Source: Melioribacteraceae bacterium
GTDB taxonomy: Bacteria; Bacteroidota; Ignavibacteria; Ignavibacteriales; Melioribacteraceae
Assembly: GCA_015493615.1 (NCBI GenBank)
Contig: WGCV01000044.1
Coordinates: 1 to 64,000 of the forward strand
Length of the DNA stretch: 64,000 bases
Reading direction: 5' to 3'
Shown: piece after piece, positions 26,074 through 33,594 of the stretch
Layout: each line of letters opens with the position of its first letter
How positions within the stretch are numbered: the first letter of the stretch is position 1
The notes under the pieces: generated by a model
Database searches by the model: none
What the model was told of the DNA's origin: nothing
Seen by the model: only the letters and a program-made list of their open reading frames with translations
Position numbers and translations under genes: made by a program

Positions 26074-28743
26074 TTAAAAATTATAATTAAATCCTACTTG
26101 AACTAATCTCGGCTGTGCGTAATTCCAAGGTCTTGTCAAATATTCTTCAATTGTATTCGGTCTGTTCGGATCTCTTACTCCTCTGAGACTTTCAGCTTCG
26201 GTAGTAAAATCGGGCTTTCCCGTATCGGAGAAAACATTAACAACGATCTTTGAATCGAGAATATTGAATACTCGCACAAATGCGGTTAAAGTTTTTCCGA
26301 AAACATTGAAATTATAATGCGCTTTCAAATCAAGCTGAAACTGATTCGGGCGTCTGCGGCTGTTTTTACTGAACCCGGAAGTTAAGCCTCTGTCAGCCGT
26401 ATATTGCGTAACGCTCGGCGTGTAAGGCAACCCCGTTCCGAATCTTGAAAGAAGGGACGCGCCCCAATTTTCTACTCCGTAGTAAAAGGAAGCGTTCAGC
26501 AAGTGTCTCTGGTCCCAGTCGAGAGGAAGCAAATAAAGCGTCGGTTCGCTGTTGCTTCGCTGTGCGTAAAAATCTTCCTCAGGCGTCGAAGCGCTTCCTT
26601 CGGCAAACTGATAAGTGTAGTTTATATCAAATGAAAAATTGTTCGAGTACTTTTTAGAGAAATAAAAAGTAATTCCTTTAACGTTAGCGTAATCTCTGTT
26701 TGTATAAATCGAGTATCCGACCCCGTTGCGCGTTTCGATCATAGGACCGGCGGTTACGTAATCTCGAATATCTCTGTAAAACAAAGTTGCGTCAATAAGA
26801 AAATCATCCATAAACGATTGTCTGAAACCTATTTCGTACATTGTCGTTCTCTGGGGATTCAAATCGGGGTTTCCGAAAGGCGCTCCCGTACTTCCCGTTG
26901 TAGGCACTTTATAATCGCCGCGGTCAAACAATCTGTTGTAGGTAGGAACTTGGAAAAATTGTCCGTACGAAAAGTGGAAAACCCCAACGTCCGAAATCGG
27001 ATAAGCGACGCCTACTCGAGGCGCAAGCTGCCATTTGGGAGAAGCGTTTTTGTAAAAATAAGGTTCTCTCCGGGCTATCGTCAAAGTATCCAAGCCGGCT
27101 CTTAAAGGCGTGTAAATATTGGGGTCTGAGCGATCGACTAATATTTTTCCGCGCGAGTTAAAATAGTCAAATCTGACGCCGACATTAATAATCACCTGCT
27201 CATATTCGATTTTATCCTGAATATAAGCTGACGCGCTTAAAGGATTGGCGTCATATTTCTGACGCGCCAATGAAGTCGGGTCCGGAATTGCGGGACGGAA
27301 CGGGGAAACCGGAACGTTATTTATTTTAAGTGGTTCGAGGTAGTAATCGTCAAATGCGAGATTATCTAATTTACCTTCAAAACCGAATTTTACCATGTGG
27401 TGTTCGCTTACCTGACTTGTGTAGTCGAACTTAGCAAGATAAGTTTTTGTATCTCTTTCAAATCTGTGGAGGTTTGTTCCGGCGTGAATAAACGCATATC
27501 CGACCGTGTTTAATGAATCGGGCGACAAATATCTCGGGTCTAACGGATTATCATAAAGATGTTCTTGAAAATTTCTGTTAAAATAGGAGAGTTTGAATGT
27601 ATAAAAAGACTCGGAAGACATTGTGTTTGTAAAAGTTAAAGTTGAACTTAAAGAACTTGAATATTTCTTTACGTCTCCGTCCGGTTCAAGCTTAAAGCCG
27701 TGATTGTAATCCTTGAAATTATCATTCGAATAAAGGGCTTCCAAATTAAGCTTAATTTTTTTGGAAGCGTAAAAACTCAAGTTTCCAAGTCCCATAAAAC
27801 GTTTGTGATAATTCATCGGGACGTAAACGCTGTCGCCGGGCGCTCCGGTCGTTGTAAAAATTCTTTTGCCGTACAAATAACCGTCGGAATAATTATATCT
27901 GCCGTTGATAAAAAAACGAATTTTTTCGGTTAAAAAAGGTCCGCCTAAACTTGCGCGAAAATTGGCAATCGGGTTAAGCGCGTCAATGTTCCAAAAGATA
28001 TTAGTATGATTGCTGACATAATCTCCGCCGTAAGTTTCAAAAGAACCTTGGAAGTTTGTGCCTCCTTCTTTTGTAACGGTGTTAATAATTCCGGACATCG
28101 CGTTTCCGTACTCGGCGTTAAACGTTCCTGAAATTACTTGAAGCTCCTGAACGCTGCTGTTGTCAAGTTGAATTCCCTGGCTGTTATCGTACGAATCGGT
28201 AATCGAAATTCCGTTAACATTGTAAGCTATCTCGCTGCTTCGTCCGCCGCGGATATGGAAATCTCCCCCCGCGCCTTTAGTAACGCCCGCTTGAAGCTGA
28301 AGCACTTCGCTTAATTCTGCAACCGGAAGATTTTTAATATCGTCGGAGGAAACCAAAGCCTGACTCGAAGTAACGTCCTTCTGCAATCCTTTTCTGTCCG
28401 CCTGCACAACTACTTCCTGCATCGCAACCGATTCTTCCGAAAGCTTAACATTGATATGAGTTGTAAGGTCAATTGAAATCCTTACGCCTTCAACCACTTT
28501 TGTCTGATATCCAACATACTGGAACTTAACCGAGTAAGTTCCCGGAGCTATATTAAGGATAGTGTAATTTCCGTCAATATCGGAGGCGGCGCCAAGCATC
28601 GTCCCGACAATTGTAACATTCACAAAAGGCAGCGGTTCGTTCGTTTTGGCGTCAACAATCTTACCGGTAAGCTTGCCGGTGTTGCCCGCCCAAATCGAAG
28701 AACTTACAACAAGAGTGAGGAAAAAAATTATAAGTTTTTTCAT
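26074..28743 (-). CDS. TonB-dependent receptor with carboxypeptidase-regulatory-like domain
   Basis: This 889-residue outer-membrane receptor has a signal peptide (IIFFLTLVVSSSIWAG), a CarboxypepD_reg-like domain (about 22-110, GKIVDAKTNEPLPFVNVTIV) and a plug domain (about 125-235, LPVAELSEVLQLQAGV and GGDFHIRGGRSSEIAYNVNG). A 22-strand-type barrel follows and ends in VGFNYNF with the terminal Phe expected for BAM insertion. No TonB box is obvious. It sits between the PpiC lipoprotein gene (40 bp) and the acidic-repeat protein (20 bp). The substrate is unknown. The operon resembles SusC/D-like units without a SusD. Confidence 0.9.
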   Translation of the reverse strand: MKKLIIFFLTLVVSSSIWAGNTGKLTGKIVDAKTNEPLPFVNVTIVGTMLGAASDIDGNYTILNIAPGTYSVKFQYVGYQTKVVEGVRISIDLTTHINVKLSEESVAMQEVVVQADRKGLQKDVTSSQALVSSDDIKNLPVAELSEVLQLQAGVTKGAGGDFHIRGGRSSEIAYNVNGISITDSYDNSQGIQLDNSSVQELQVISGTFNAEYGNAMSGIINTVTKEGGTNFQGSFETYGGDYVSNHTNIFWNIDALNPIANFRASLGGPFLTEKIRFFINGRYNYSDGYLYGKRIFTTTGAPGDSVYVPMNYHKRFMGLGNLSFYASKKIKLNLEALYSNDNFKDYNHGFKLEPDGDVKKYSSSLSSTLTFTNTMSSESFYTFKLSYFNRNFQEHLYDNPLDPRYLSPDSLNTVGYAFIHAGTNLHRFERDTKTYLAKFDYTSQVSEHHMVKFGFEGKLDNLAFDDYYLEPLKINNVPVSPFRPAIPDPTSLARQKYDANPLSASAYIQDKIEYEQVIINVGVRFDYFNSRGKILVDRSDPNIYTPLRAGLDTLTIARREPYFYKNASPKWQLAPRVGVAYPISDVGVFHFSYGQFFQVPTYNRLFDRGDYKVPTTGSTGAPFGNPDLNPQRTTMYEIGFRQSFMDDFLIDATLFYRDIRDYVTAGPMIETRNGVGYSIYTNRDYANVKGITFYFSKKYSNNFSFDINYTYQFAEGSASTPEEDFYAQRSNSEPTLYLLPLDWDQRHLLNASFYYGVENWGASLLSRFGTGLPYTPSVTQYTADRGLTSGFSKNSRRRPNQFQLDLKAHYNFNVFGKTLTAFVRVFNILDSKIVVNVFSDTGKPDFTTEAESLRGVRDPNRPNTIEEYLTRPWNYAQPRLVQVGFNYNF

Positions 28744-28783
28744 TTATTTCTCCATTTAATTTGGTCTATGGAAGATGTAAGAA

Positions 28784-30457
28784 TTAATGGTAATTTAACA
28801 TCGGTGTATTTTTCAATAAATTAAAATTAATATCAATTTTATTCTTTTCAAAGAGATTTTGAGTATATTTTTTAAAAATATCATTTCTGTAATAAAATTT
28901 TGCAGCCGCTTTAACCTTATCTTTAATCTGATTGAAGGGAGCAACCTTTCCTTTCTTTTTGCCGGCGACAATAAATATTCCGTAATACCCTTTAATATTA
29001 AGGGGACCAAGCAGTTCGCTCAACTTTGCATGATAAATCTTTTTCCGGAGCAAACCGAATTTCTCAATCGACGCCCAACCCAAATCTCCACCGTTAACCG
29101 CTGAAAATTTTCTTAAAGAATATTTTTTTGCAAGCGACGAAAATTTTCCTTTATTCCTTCTCAGTACTTTGATTAAACTGTCCGCCAAAGATTTTCTTTT
29201 AACGATAATCTCCTTAACATGATATTTCGTATCGGTGGTAAAATATTTTTTGTTCTTCTGATAAAAATCATACGCGGCGGAGTCGGAAACTTCAGCGTTC
29301 TTTGTTATATTAATCATCTTATATCGCATAAAGAGATTCGTTTCCAACTGACGTTCTTTTTTTAACACGTACGGATTTTTATCATACCCCTTTTCTTTCG
29401 CATAGTTAAGAAGAATATCTTTCAGATAAAATCCTTTCACAGCCGTTTTAAGATTATCGATTGTTTTGATTTTTTCCCTGAAATAATATGGAAGCTCCTC
29501 CAATCTGTTGATTATTTGGGCGACCGTAAACTTTTTCCCTTTATAATCGCTTACAACCTCGCTGCCATTATTAACGGATTTAACTTCAAGCTTTTCATTA
29601 AGGATTAATGAATATTTTTTGTAAACGTCATTTAACGCTCTTTCGTTAATATTGATTTTGTCCAAATCAATTAGACTGTTAATAAATTTATGCTCCGCCG
29701 GTTTTTTCTTATTAATCTTAACCAATCTCTCAATTTGTTTTTTCTTACGCATATATTCGTCTTCGGTTAACAGCGGATTTGCGACGCGTTTTTCAACCTT
29801 AATTATGCTGTACCCCTCTTCGGTTTTTATCGGCTTTGAAATCTTTCCGACAGGCAAGGTGTAAGCCGCTTCTTCAAAAGCCGGGTCCATATCGCCCCAT
29901 GAAAAGAAGCCGAGATATCCGCCGTTATTGCGCAGGGTAGAATCCGTAAAAACCTGTTTGGCTAATAAATCAAAACTCACTCCCGTTTTCAGGAGAGAAT
30001 AAAGTTCGTTAGCCTCGTCTAAAGTTTTGGCGTAAAGATGCCGAGCGGCAACTTTCATATTTGCTCTTTTAAAAGCGGTTCTGATTTCCTTATCGCTTGC
30101 TGTAATCTTTGCAAACACATCTCTATCCATTACAAATCCGAGCAAAGCTTCTTGATTGACCCATTTCTTTTCTCGTTGATATTCCTTGTTTGCATAAACC
30201 GAATCGTTGTTATCGAACTTCTGCATCAGAACTTCGGTCACCATTGAGTTCAGAATGTTCTGTCTGTTCGGGTAAGTGTCGCTGATTCCGGATGAAAGAA
30301 GAAAATCCTCATAACGGTTTTTGAAATCTTTCAGATATACTTTTTCGCCGTTGATAGTTGCAATCACCTTATCTTCTTTTCTATCGCAAGAAGTTAAAAT
30401 CACTAAAACCGACAACAGTATTAAAAGTTTATTAAATAGGTTTATTTTATTATTCAT
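28784..30457 (-). CDS. Periplasmic PpiC/SurA-type peptidyl-prolyl isomerase lipoprotein
   Basis: This 557-residue lipoprotein has a lipobox ILTSC, with the lipidated cysteine at about residue 24. A SurA-like N-terminal chaperone region follows (GEKVYLKDFKNRYEDFL), then two parvulin domains: about 130-225 (ARHLYAKTLDEANELY ... GGYLGFFSWGDMDPAFEEA) and about 415-510 (HVKEIIVKRKSLADSL ... NGGDLGWASIEKFG). Such proteins escort unfolded outer-membrane proteins through the periplasm. It is the first gene of the operon whose next three genes encode exactly such clients, which supports that role. Confidence 0.85.
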   Translation of the reverse strand: MNNKINLFNKLLILLSVLVILTSCDRKEDKVIATINGEKVYLKDFKNRYEDFLLSSGISDTYPNRQNILNSMVTEVLMQKFDNNDSVYANKEYQREKKWVNQEALLGFVMDRDVFAKITASDKEIRTAFKRANMKVAARHLYAKTLDEANELYSLLKTGVSFDLLAKQVFTDSTLRNNGGYLGFFSWGDMDPAFEEAAYTLPVGKISKPIKTEEGYSIIKVEKRVANPLLTEDEYMRKKKQIERLVKINKKKPAEHKFINSLIDLDKININERALNDVYKKYSLILNEKLEVKSVNNGSEVVSDYKGKKFTVAQIINRLEELPYYFREKIKTIDNLKTAVKGFYLKDILLNYAKEKGYDKNPYVLKKERQLETNLFMRYKMINITKNAEVSDSAAYDFYQKNKKYFTTDTKYHVKEIIVKRKSLADSLIKVLRRNKGKFSSLAKKYSLRKFSAVNGGDLGWASIEKFGLLRKKIYHAKLSELLGPLNIKGYYGIFIVAGKKKGKVAPFNQIKDKVKAAAKFYYRNDIFKKYTQNLFEKNKIDINFNLLKNTPMLNYH

Positions 30458-30577
30458 AAATTAGTAATCAAAATTTTTAGAACTTTAAAATTAAAGAAAA
30501 TTATCGTCATTGACAGAAAAAATAGAGCTTTTAAAGAGATTAAACGACTGAGAGAATTAGTTAAAAATAATCTCGAT

Positions 30578-31417
30578 TTGGTTTCGGTAAGTCCCGTAGA
30601 AGAAAAAAAATACAACTTTGAGATTACCGTGGACGACACTGAAAATAAGTTAAAAATTCAAGTCTATTTCGGTAAAAAAGGAGTTAAGCAAGTAGTTCAG
30701 GGAAATAAAAACTCATCCCTTTTTGAAAAAGTCAGCAGTCTGATTTCAGAACCGGAAAATTTATTTAAGGATAAAAATGAGGGAATAGCCGACGAATATA
30801 TCGGTTCTGACGAATCGGGTAAAGGAGATTTTTTCGGGCCTCTTGTTGTCGCAGCATTTTACACGACCGCGGAAATATCCAAACGACTTAAAACGCTCGG
30901 AGTAAAGGACAGTAAAGAACTTTCCGATTCCGCGATAATGGAAATTGCGCAAAAATTAAAAGAGTCCTTTCCCGAAAATTTTGAGATCTTTGAACTTACT
31001 CCCGAACAATATAATAAGGAATATGATTCAATCGGGAAAAATTTAAATAAGCTGCTTACTTTCGCTCATTCCAGAGCGGTGGAAAAATTACTCGATAAAC
31101 ATCCCGCCGTAAAATATGTAATTACCGATAAATTCAGTTCCAAAAGTCTGGATATATTAACCGAGCCCCGTTTCGCAAAAGTGAAATTCATTCAGGAAAC
31201 CAAAGCCGAGAAGTATCCCGGAGTTGCCGCAGCTTCGATTTTAGCTCGGGAAAAGGTGGTACTCTGGTTTCGTAATCTCGAGCAAAAAGGAATTTATCTG
31301 CCCAAAGGGGCTTCGGCGGCGGTTGACAAAACAGCCGAAGAATTAGCCCGCAAGTACGGAAAAGATAATCTGTACAGAATCTGTAAAACTCATTTTAAAA
31401 ATTTTTCAAAAATCTAA
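30578..31417 (+). CDS. rnhC: Ribonuclease HIII
   Basis: This is an RNase H class II enzyme that cuts the RNA strand of RNA-DNA hybrids. A TBP-like N-terminal substrate-binding domain (YNFEITVDDTENKLKIQV) precedes the catalytic domain, with YIGSDESGKGDFFGPLVVAA carrying the first acidic residues and KDSKELSD following. The extended N-domain and the GKGDFFGP loop mark it as HIII rather than HII. The start is a problem: TTG 30578 is the most upstream usual start codon, yet the frame stays open to 30440 and encodes a helix-like stretch, RAFKEIKRLRELVKNNL, as expected for this domain. The real start may be an ATT near 30509. Confidence 0.9.
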   Translation: MVSVSPVEEKKYNFEITVDDTENKLKIQVYFGKKGVKQVVQGNKNSSLFEKVSSLISEPENLFKDKNEGIADEYIGSDESGKGDFFGPLVVAAFYTTAEISKRLKTLGVKDSKELSDSAIMEIAQKLKESFPENFEIFELTPEQYNKEYDSIGKNLNKLLTFAHSRAVEKLLDKHPAVKYVITDKFSSKSLDILTEPRFAKVKFIQETKAEKYPGVAAASILAREKVVLWFRNLEQKGIYLPKGASAAVDKTAEELARKYGKDNLYRICKTHFKNFSKI

Positions 31418-31470
31418 TTATTTAATATCTTAATACTTAAAATTTATTTTCTATCTATTCGGAGTTAATT

Positions 31471-32577
31471 ATGGCAAAATCACATCCTGTCAGAAGGATT
31501 GGAATATTAACCGGAGGAGGAGACTGCCCCGGGCTTAACGCGGTAATACGAGGCGTAACAAAACCCGCGCACGACCAAGGTTTGCATGTTTGGGGAATTT
31601 ACGACGGTTTTGAAGGATTTGTGGAAGGAAGAGGAAATCCCCTTTACAGCAAGGATGTTTCCGGGATTCTGGCGCGCGGCGGAACAATTCTCGGCTCATC
31701 CAACAAAGGCGATCCGTTTCACTGGCCCGAAGAAGTTGATGATGAAATAAGGATTGTTGACCGTTCCGAACGGGTTATGATGAATTACGAAGCTTGGGAT
31801 TTGGACGCCATAATTGCTATCGGCGGCGACGGAACAATGCACATTGCAAACAAGCTTTCCAAAATGGGAATGAACGTAGTTGGCGTTCCGAAAACAATCG
31901 ACAATGACTTGGACGCAACCGATGTTACATTCGGGCACTATTCAGCCGTTTGGGTTGTATCCGAAGCGCTCGACAGACTGCACACAACCGCTTCATCGCA
32001 TCACCGCGTTATGGTTCTCGAAACAATGGGACGCTACGCAGGCTGGATTGCGCTTCACGGCGGAATTGCGGGAGGCGCGGACATTATTCTTTTGCCGGAA
32101 TTCCCTTTTGAATGGGACGCTGTTTACGAAAGAGTTCTGCAAAGACACGCGCAGGGGAAAAAATTCAGCATCGTTTGCGTTGCCGAAGGAGCAAAGCCCA
32201 AAGGAGGCAAAATGGTTGTGAAAGGAAGCGACAAAAAACGCACCGACCCGATTCAGCTTGGCGGAATTGCGGAAGTTGTCGCCAAACAGATTGAAGAAGG
32301 AACAGGATTGGAAACAAGATACACCGTTCTCGGACATCTTCAGCGCGGCGGTTCCCCTACTCCTTACGACCGAATCCTTTCCACAAAATTCGGCACTTAC
32401 GCCATTGAACTTGCCATGAAGAAAAAGTTCGGACGGATGGTTTCTTTAAAAGGCTCTTCCATTACAAGCGTTAAGATTGAAGACGCAATTGATAAACAGA
32501 AACTGGTTTCTGCATCGGGACAAACCGTGCAAGCGGCAAAAGCCGTTGGAGTAACATTTGGCGTAAAAGATTTCTAA
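31471..32577 (+). CDS. pfkA: 6-phosphofructokinase
   Basis: This 368-residue enzyme of the PfkA family phosphorylates fructose 6-phosphate to the 1,6-bisphosphate. Motifs: GGGDCPGLNAVIRG at the N-terminus, AIGGDGTMHIA for the donor, VPKTIDNDLDATDVTFG with the catalytic Asp, and GHLQRGGSPTPYDR near the C-terminus. The donor site has Gly in GGDG, typical of ATP use, but Lys in PKTIDND, typical of pyrophosphate-type and actinobacterial enzymes, so the phosphoryl donor is uncertain. GGAG lies 7 bases before the ATG. It follows rnhC by 53 bp and precedes tRNA-Asp. Confidence 0.95.
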   Translation: MAKSHPVRRIGILTGGGDCPGLNAVIRGVTKPAHDQGLHVWGIYDGFEGFVEGRGNPLYSKDVSGILARGGTILGSSNKGDPFHWPEEVDDEIRIVDRSERVMMNYEAWDLDAIIAIGGDGTMHIANKLSKMGMNVVGVPKTIDNDLDATDVTFGHYSAVWVVSEALDRLHTTASSHHRVMVLETMGRYAGWIALHGGIAGGADIILLPEFPFEWDAVYERVLQRHAQGKKFSIVCVAEGAKPKGGKMVVKGSDKKRTDPIQLGGIAEVVAKQIEEGTGLETRYTVLGHLQRGGSPTPYDRILSTKFGTYAIELAMKKKFGRMVSLKGSSITSVKIEDAIDKQKLVSASGQTVQAAKAVGVTFGVKDF

Positions 32578-32648
32578 ATTTTTCCTTGCGCTAAAATGTA
32601 AAAAATCTTATTTTTAGACTTGTTATTTTTATTATTGAATAACGTAAC

Positions 32649-32723
32649 GGGGTCGTAGTTCAGTTTGGTTAGAACGTCGGCCTGTCACGCCGAAGGTCGC
32701 GAGTTCGAGTCTCGTCGGCCCCG
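32649..32723 (+). tRNA. tRNA-Asp (anticodon GTC)
   Basis: This 75-nt gene folds into a complete cloverleaf. Acceptor GGGGTCG pairs with CGGCCCC, with one T-G pair and discriminator G. The D arm is GTTCAGTTTGGTTAGAAC, the anticodon arm TCGGC-CTGTCAC-GCCGA with anticodon GTC, the variable loop AGGTC and the T arm GCGAG-TTCGAGT-CTCGT. CCA is not encoded. It is followed directly by a terminator. Two altered copies of its 3' third lie downstream at 32809-32854 and 33181-33227. Confidence 0.97.
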
Positions 32724-32724
32724 C

Positions 32725-32758
32725 TAAAAAGCCGGAAATTATTTTTTCGGCTTTTTTA
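32725..32758 (+). terminator. Terminator of tRNA-Asp
   Basis: AAAAAGCCG pairs with CGGCTTTTT across a 13-nt loop and ends in a T-run. The same sequence context (CTAAAAAGCCGG ... CCGGCTTTTTTAGTTTTAAAAT) recurs after the tRNA fragment at 33181-33227, so tRNA 3' end and terminator were copied together. Confidence 0.9.
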
Positions 32759-32808
32759 GTTTTAAAATATCTTTGATTTTTTTATTATTAATAATCTTTG
32801 ACTTTTTA

Positions 32809-32854
32809 GCCGAAGGTCGTCCCGAATGATTTCGGGAAGTCTCGTCGGCCCCCG
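32809..32854 (+). repeat. tRNA-Asp 3'-end fragment A (pseudo-tRNA remnant)
   Basis: GCCGAAGGTC and GTCTCGTCGGCC match the 3' side of the anticodon stem, variable loop, T arm and acceptor of tRNA-Asp. The centre of the T arm is replaced by a small hairpin, TCCCGAATGATTTCGGGA. Fragment B at 33181 has the same change, so both derive from one another and not independently from the tRNA. In the frame used by the GIY-YIG gene the fragment reads AEGRPE and stop, preceded by a possible remnant of a GIY-YIG C-terminus. A hairpin with a T-run (32861-32898) follows. Confidence 0.8.
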
Positions 32855-32860
32855 CAAAAT

Positions 32861-32898
32861 AAAAAAGCCTTACAGTTTACTGTGAGGCTTTTTTTTGT
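32861..32898 (+). terminator. Terminator-like hairpin after tRNA fragment A
   Basis: AAAAAAGCCT pairs with AGGCTTTTTT, with an inner ACAG / CTGT pair and a TTTA loop, followed by a T-run. It lies 43 bp before the GIY-YIG ATG and would shield that gene from upstream transcription. Confidence 0.75.
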
Positions 32899-32940
32899 TT
32901 TAAGTGATTATTTTGAGAAAACTAATTTTTGAGGATTTTC

Positions 32941-33201
32941 ATGTGGTTTACCTATATTCTTTATTCAAACAAAATCAATAAATATTATGTCGGTTACACT
33001 TCTGATTTAGAACTGAGAATTCTGCGCCATAATTCCGGTTGGGGGAAATACTCGAGCAGAGGAACTCCCTGGAAATTAGTTTATTTTGAAAAATTTGCAT
33101 CTAAATCTGAAGCAATTAAACGTGAAAATCAAATCAAGAAAAAGAAAAGTCGAAAATATATTGAAAAGCTAATTTCTTTTGCCGAAGGTCGTCCCGAATG
33201 A
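32941..33201 (+). CDS. GIY-YIG family nuclease-like protein with tRNA-derived C-terminus
   Basis: This 86-residue protein is a single GIY-YIG domain. TYILYS and YYVGYTSDLELRILRHN give the two motif tyrosines and the catalytic Arg, and a Lys-rich tail EAIKRENQIKKKKSRKY follows. It is the stand-alone type related to the UvrC nuclease domain. The ATG at 32941 is chosen over a TTG four codons upstream because GAGGA lies 5 bases before it. The last six codons and the stop (AEGRPE*) are made by the 3'-end fragment of tRNA-Asp at 33181-33227. Another fragment lies 5' of the gene and a decayed GIY-YIG start lies 3' of it, so gene and tRNA fragment appear to form one repeating unit. Biological function is unknown. 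Confidence 0.85.
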   Translation: MWFTYILYSNKINKYYVGYTSDLELRILRHNSGWGKYSSRGTPWKLVYFEKFASKSEAIKRENQIKKKKSRKYIEKLISFAEGRPE

Positions 33202-33227
33202 TTTCGGGAAGTCTCGTCGGCCCCGCT
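33181..33227 (+). repeat. tRNA-Asp 3'-end fragment B, overlapping the GIY-YIG stop codon
   Basis: This is the same altered tRNA 3' end as fragment A, with the T-arm centre replaced by TCCCGAATGATTTCGGGA. Unlike A, it is followed by the same bases as the true tRNA (CCCCGCTAAAAAGCCGG), then by a terminator and AGTTTTAAAAT. The first 21 bases are the end of the GIY-YIG reading frame. Confidence 0.88.
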
Positions 33228-33256
33228 AAAAAGCCGGATGAAATTCCGGCTTTTTT
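33228..33256 (+). terminator. Terminator after tRNA fragment B
   Basis: AAAAAGCCGG pairs with CCGGCTTTTTT around an 8-nt loop and ends in a T-run. It is homologous to the tRNA-Asp terminator at 32725-32758 but with a different loop. Confidence 0.88.
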
Positions 33257-33283
33257 AGTTTTAAAATGGTTCTTTATATGATT

Positions 33284-33332
33284 GAGGGGAATAATATGTA
33301 GTTTACCTTCATTCTTTACTCAAACAAAATCA
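33284..33332 (+). pseudogene. Decayed second GIY-YIG gene start
   Basis: GAGG, then ATG TAG TTT ACC TTC ATT CTT TAC TCA AAC AAA ATC repeats the first dozen codons of the GIY-YIG gene at 32941 (ATG TGG TTT ACC TAT ATT CTT TAT TCA AAC AAA ATC). The second codon has become a TAG stop. Similarity ends after about 45 bp, where an unrelated dispersed repeat (33340 onward) begins. It shows that the nuclease unit was once present at least twice in tandem. Confidence 0.8.
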
Positions 33333-33339
33333 TCCACTC

Positions 33340-33594
33340 AAAAGAAATAGAACACGGATGACACAGATTTATTATCCGCCAAGGCGGATTTACACGGATT
33401 CACAATAAACCACTAATAGCCTCAACTCTCTATGAGTTAAAATCATAGTCAATCAAATAATCATTATTAATCATAGTTCAAGACAATTATGTAAGACGCG
33501 AGACTGAGTAATATCCATTCATCAAATCATCCAACCATTTTTATATACCGCTCTAATTTCTTGTCATTTCAGCTAAAAATAAATAACTTTAATT
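33340..33594. other. Non-coding region with a dispersed repeat
   Basis: AATAGAACACGGATGACACAGATTT and GGATTTACACGGATTCACAATAAAC resemble 46965-47015. A small hairpin TCCGCCAAGGCGGA lies at 33376-33389. I see no gene. The rest up to the cupin start is AT-rich without recognisable features. Confidence 0.5.

Noticed and set aside
32809-33227. Two further tRNA genes
   Set aside because: Only the 3' third of a tRNA is present, with a disrupted T arm and no 5' acceptor strand, so no functional tRNA can form.
33340-33594. Prophage or integrative element attachment site next to tRNA-Asp
   Set aside because: There is no integrase, phage or conjugation gene nearby, and the fragments lie within 600 bp of the tRNA. 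An iterated small element explains them better.
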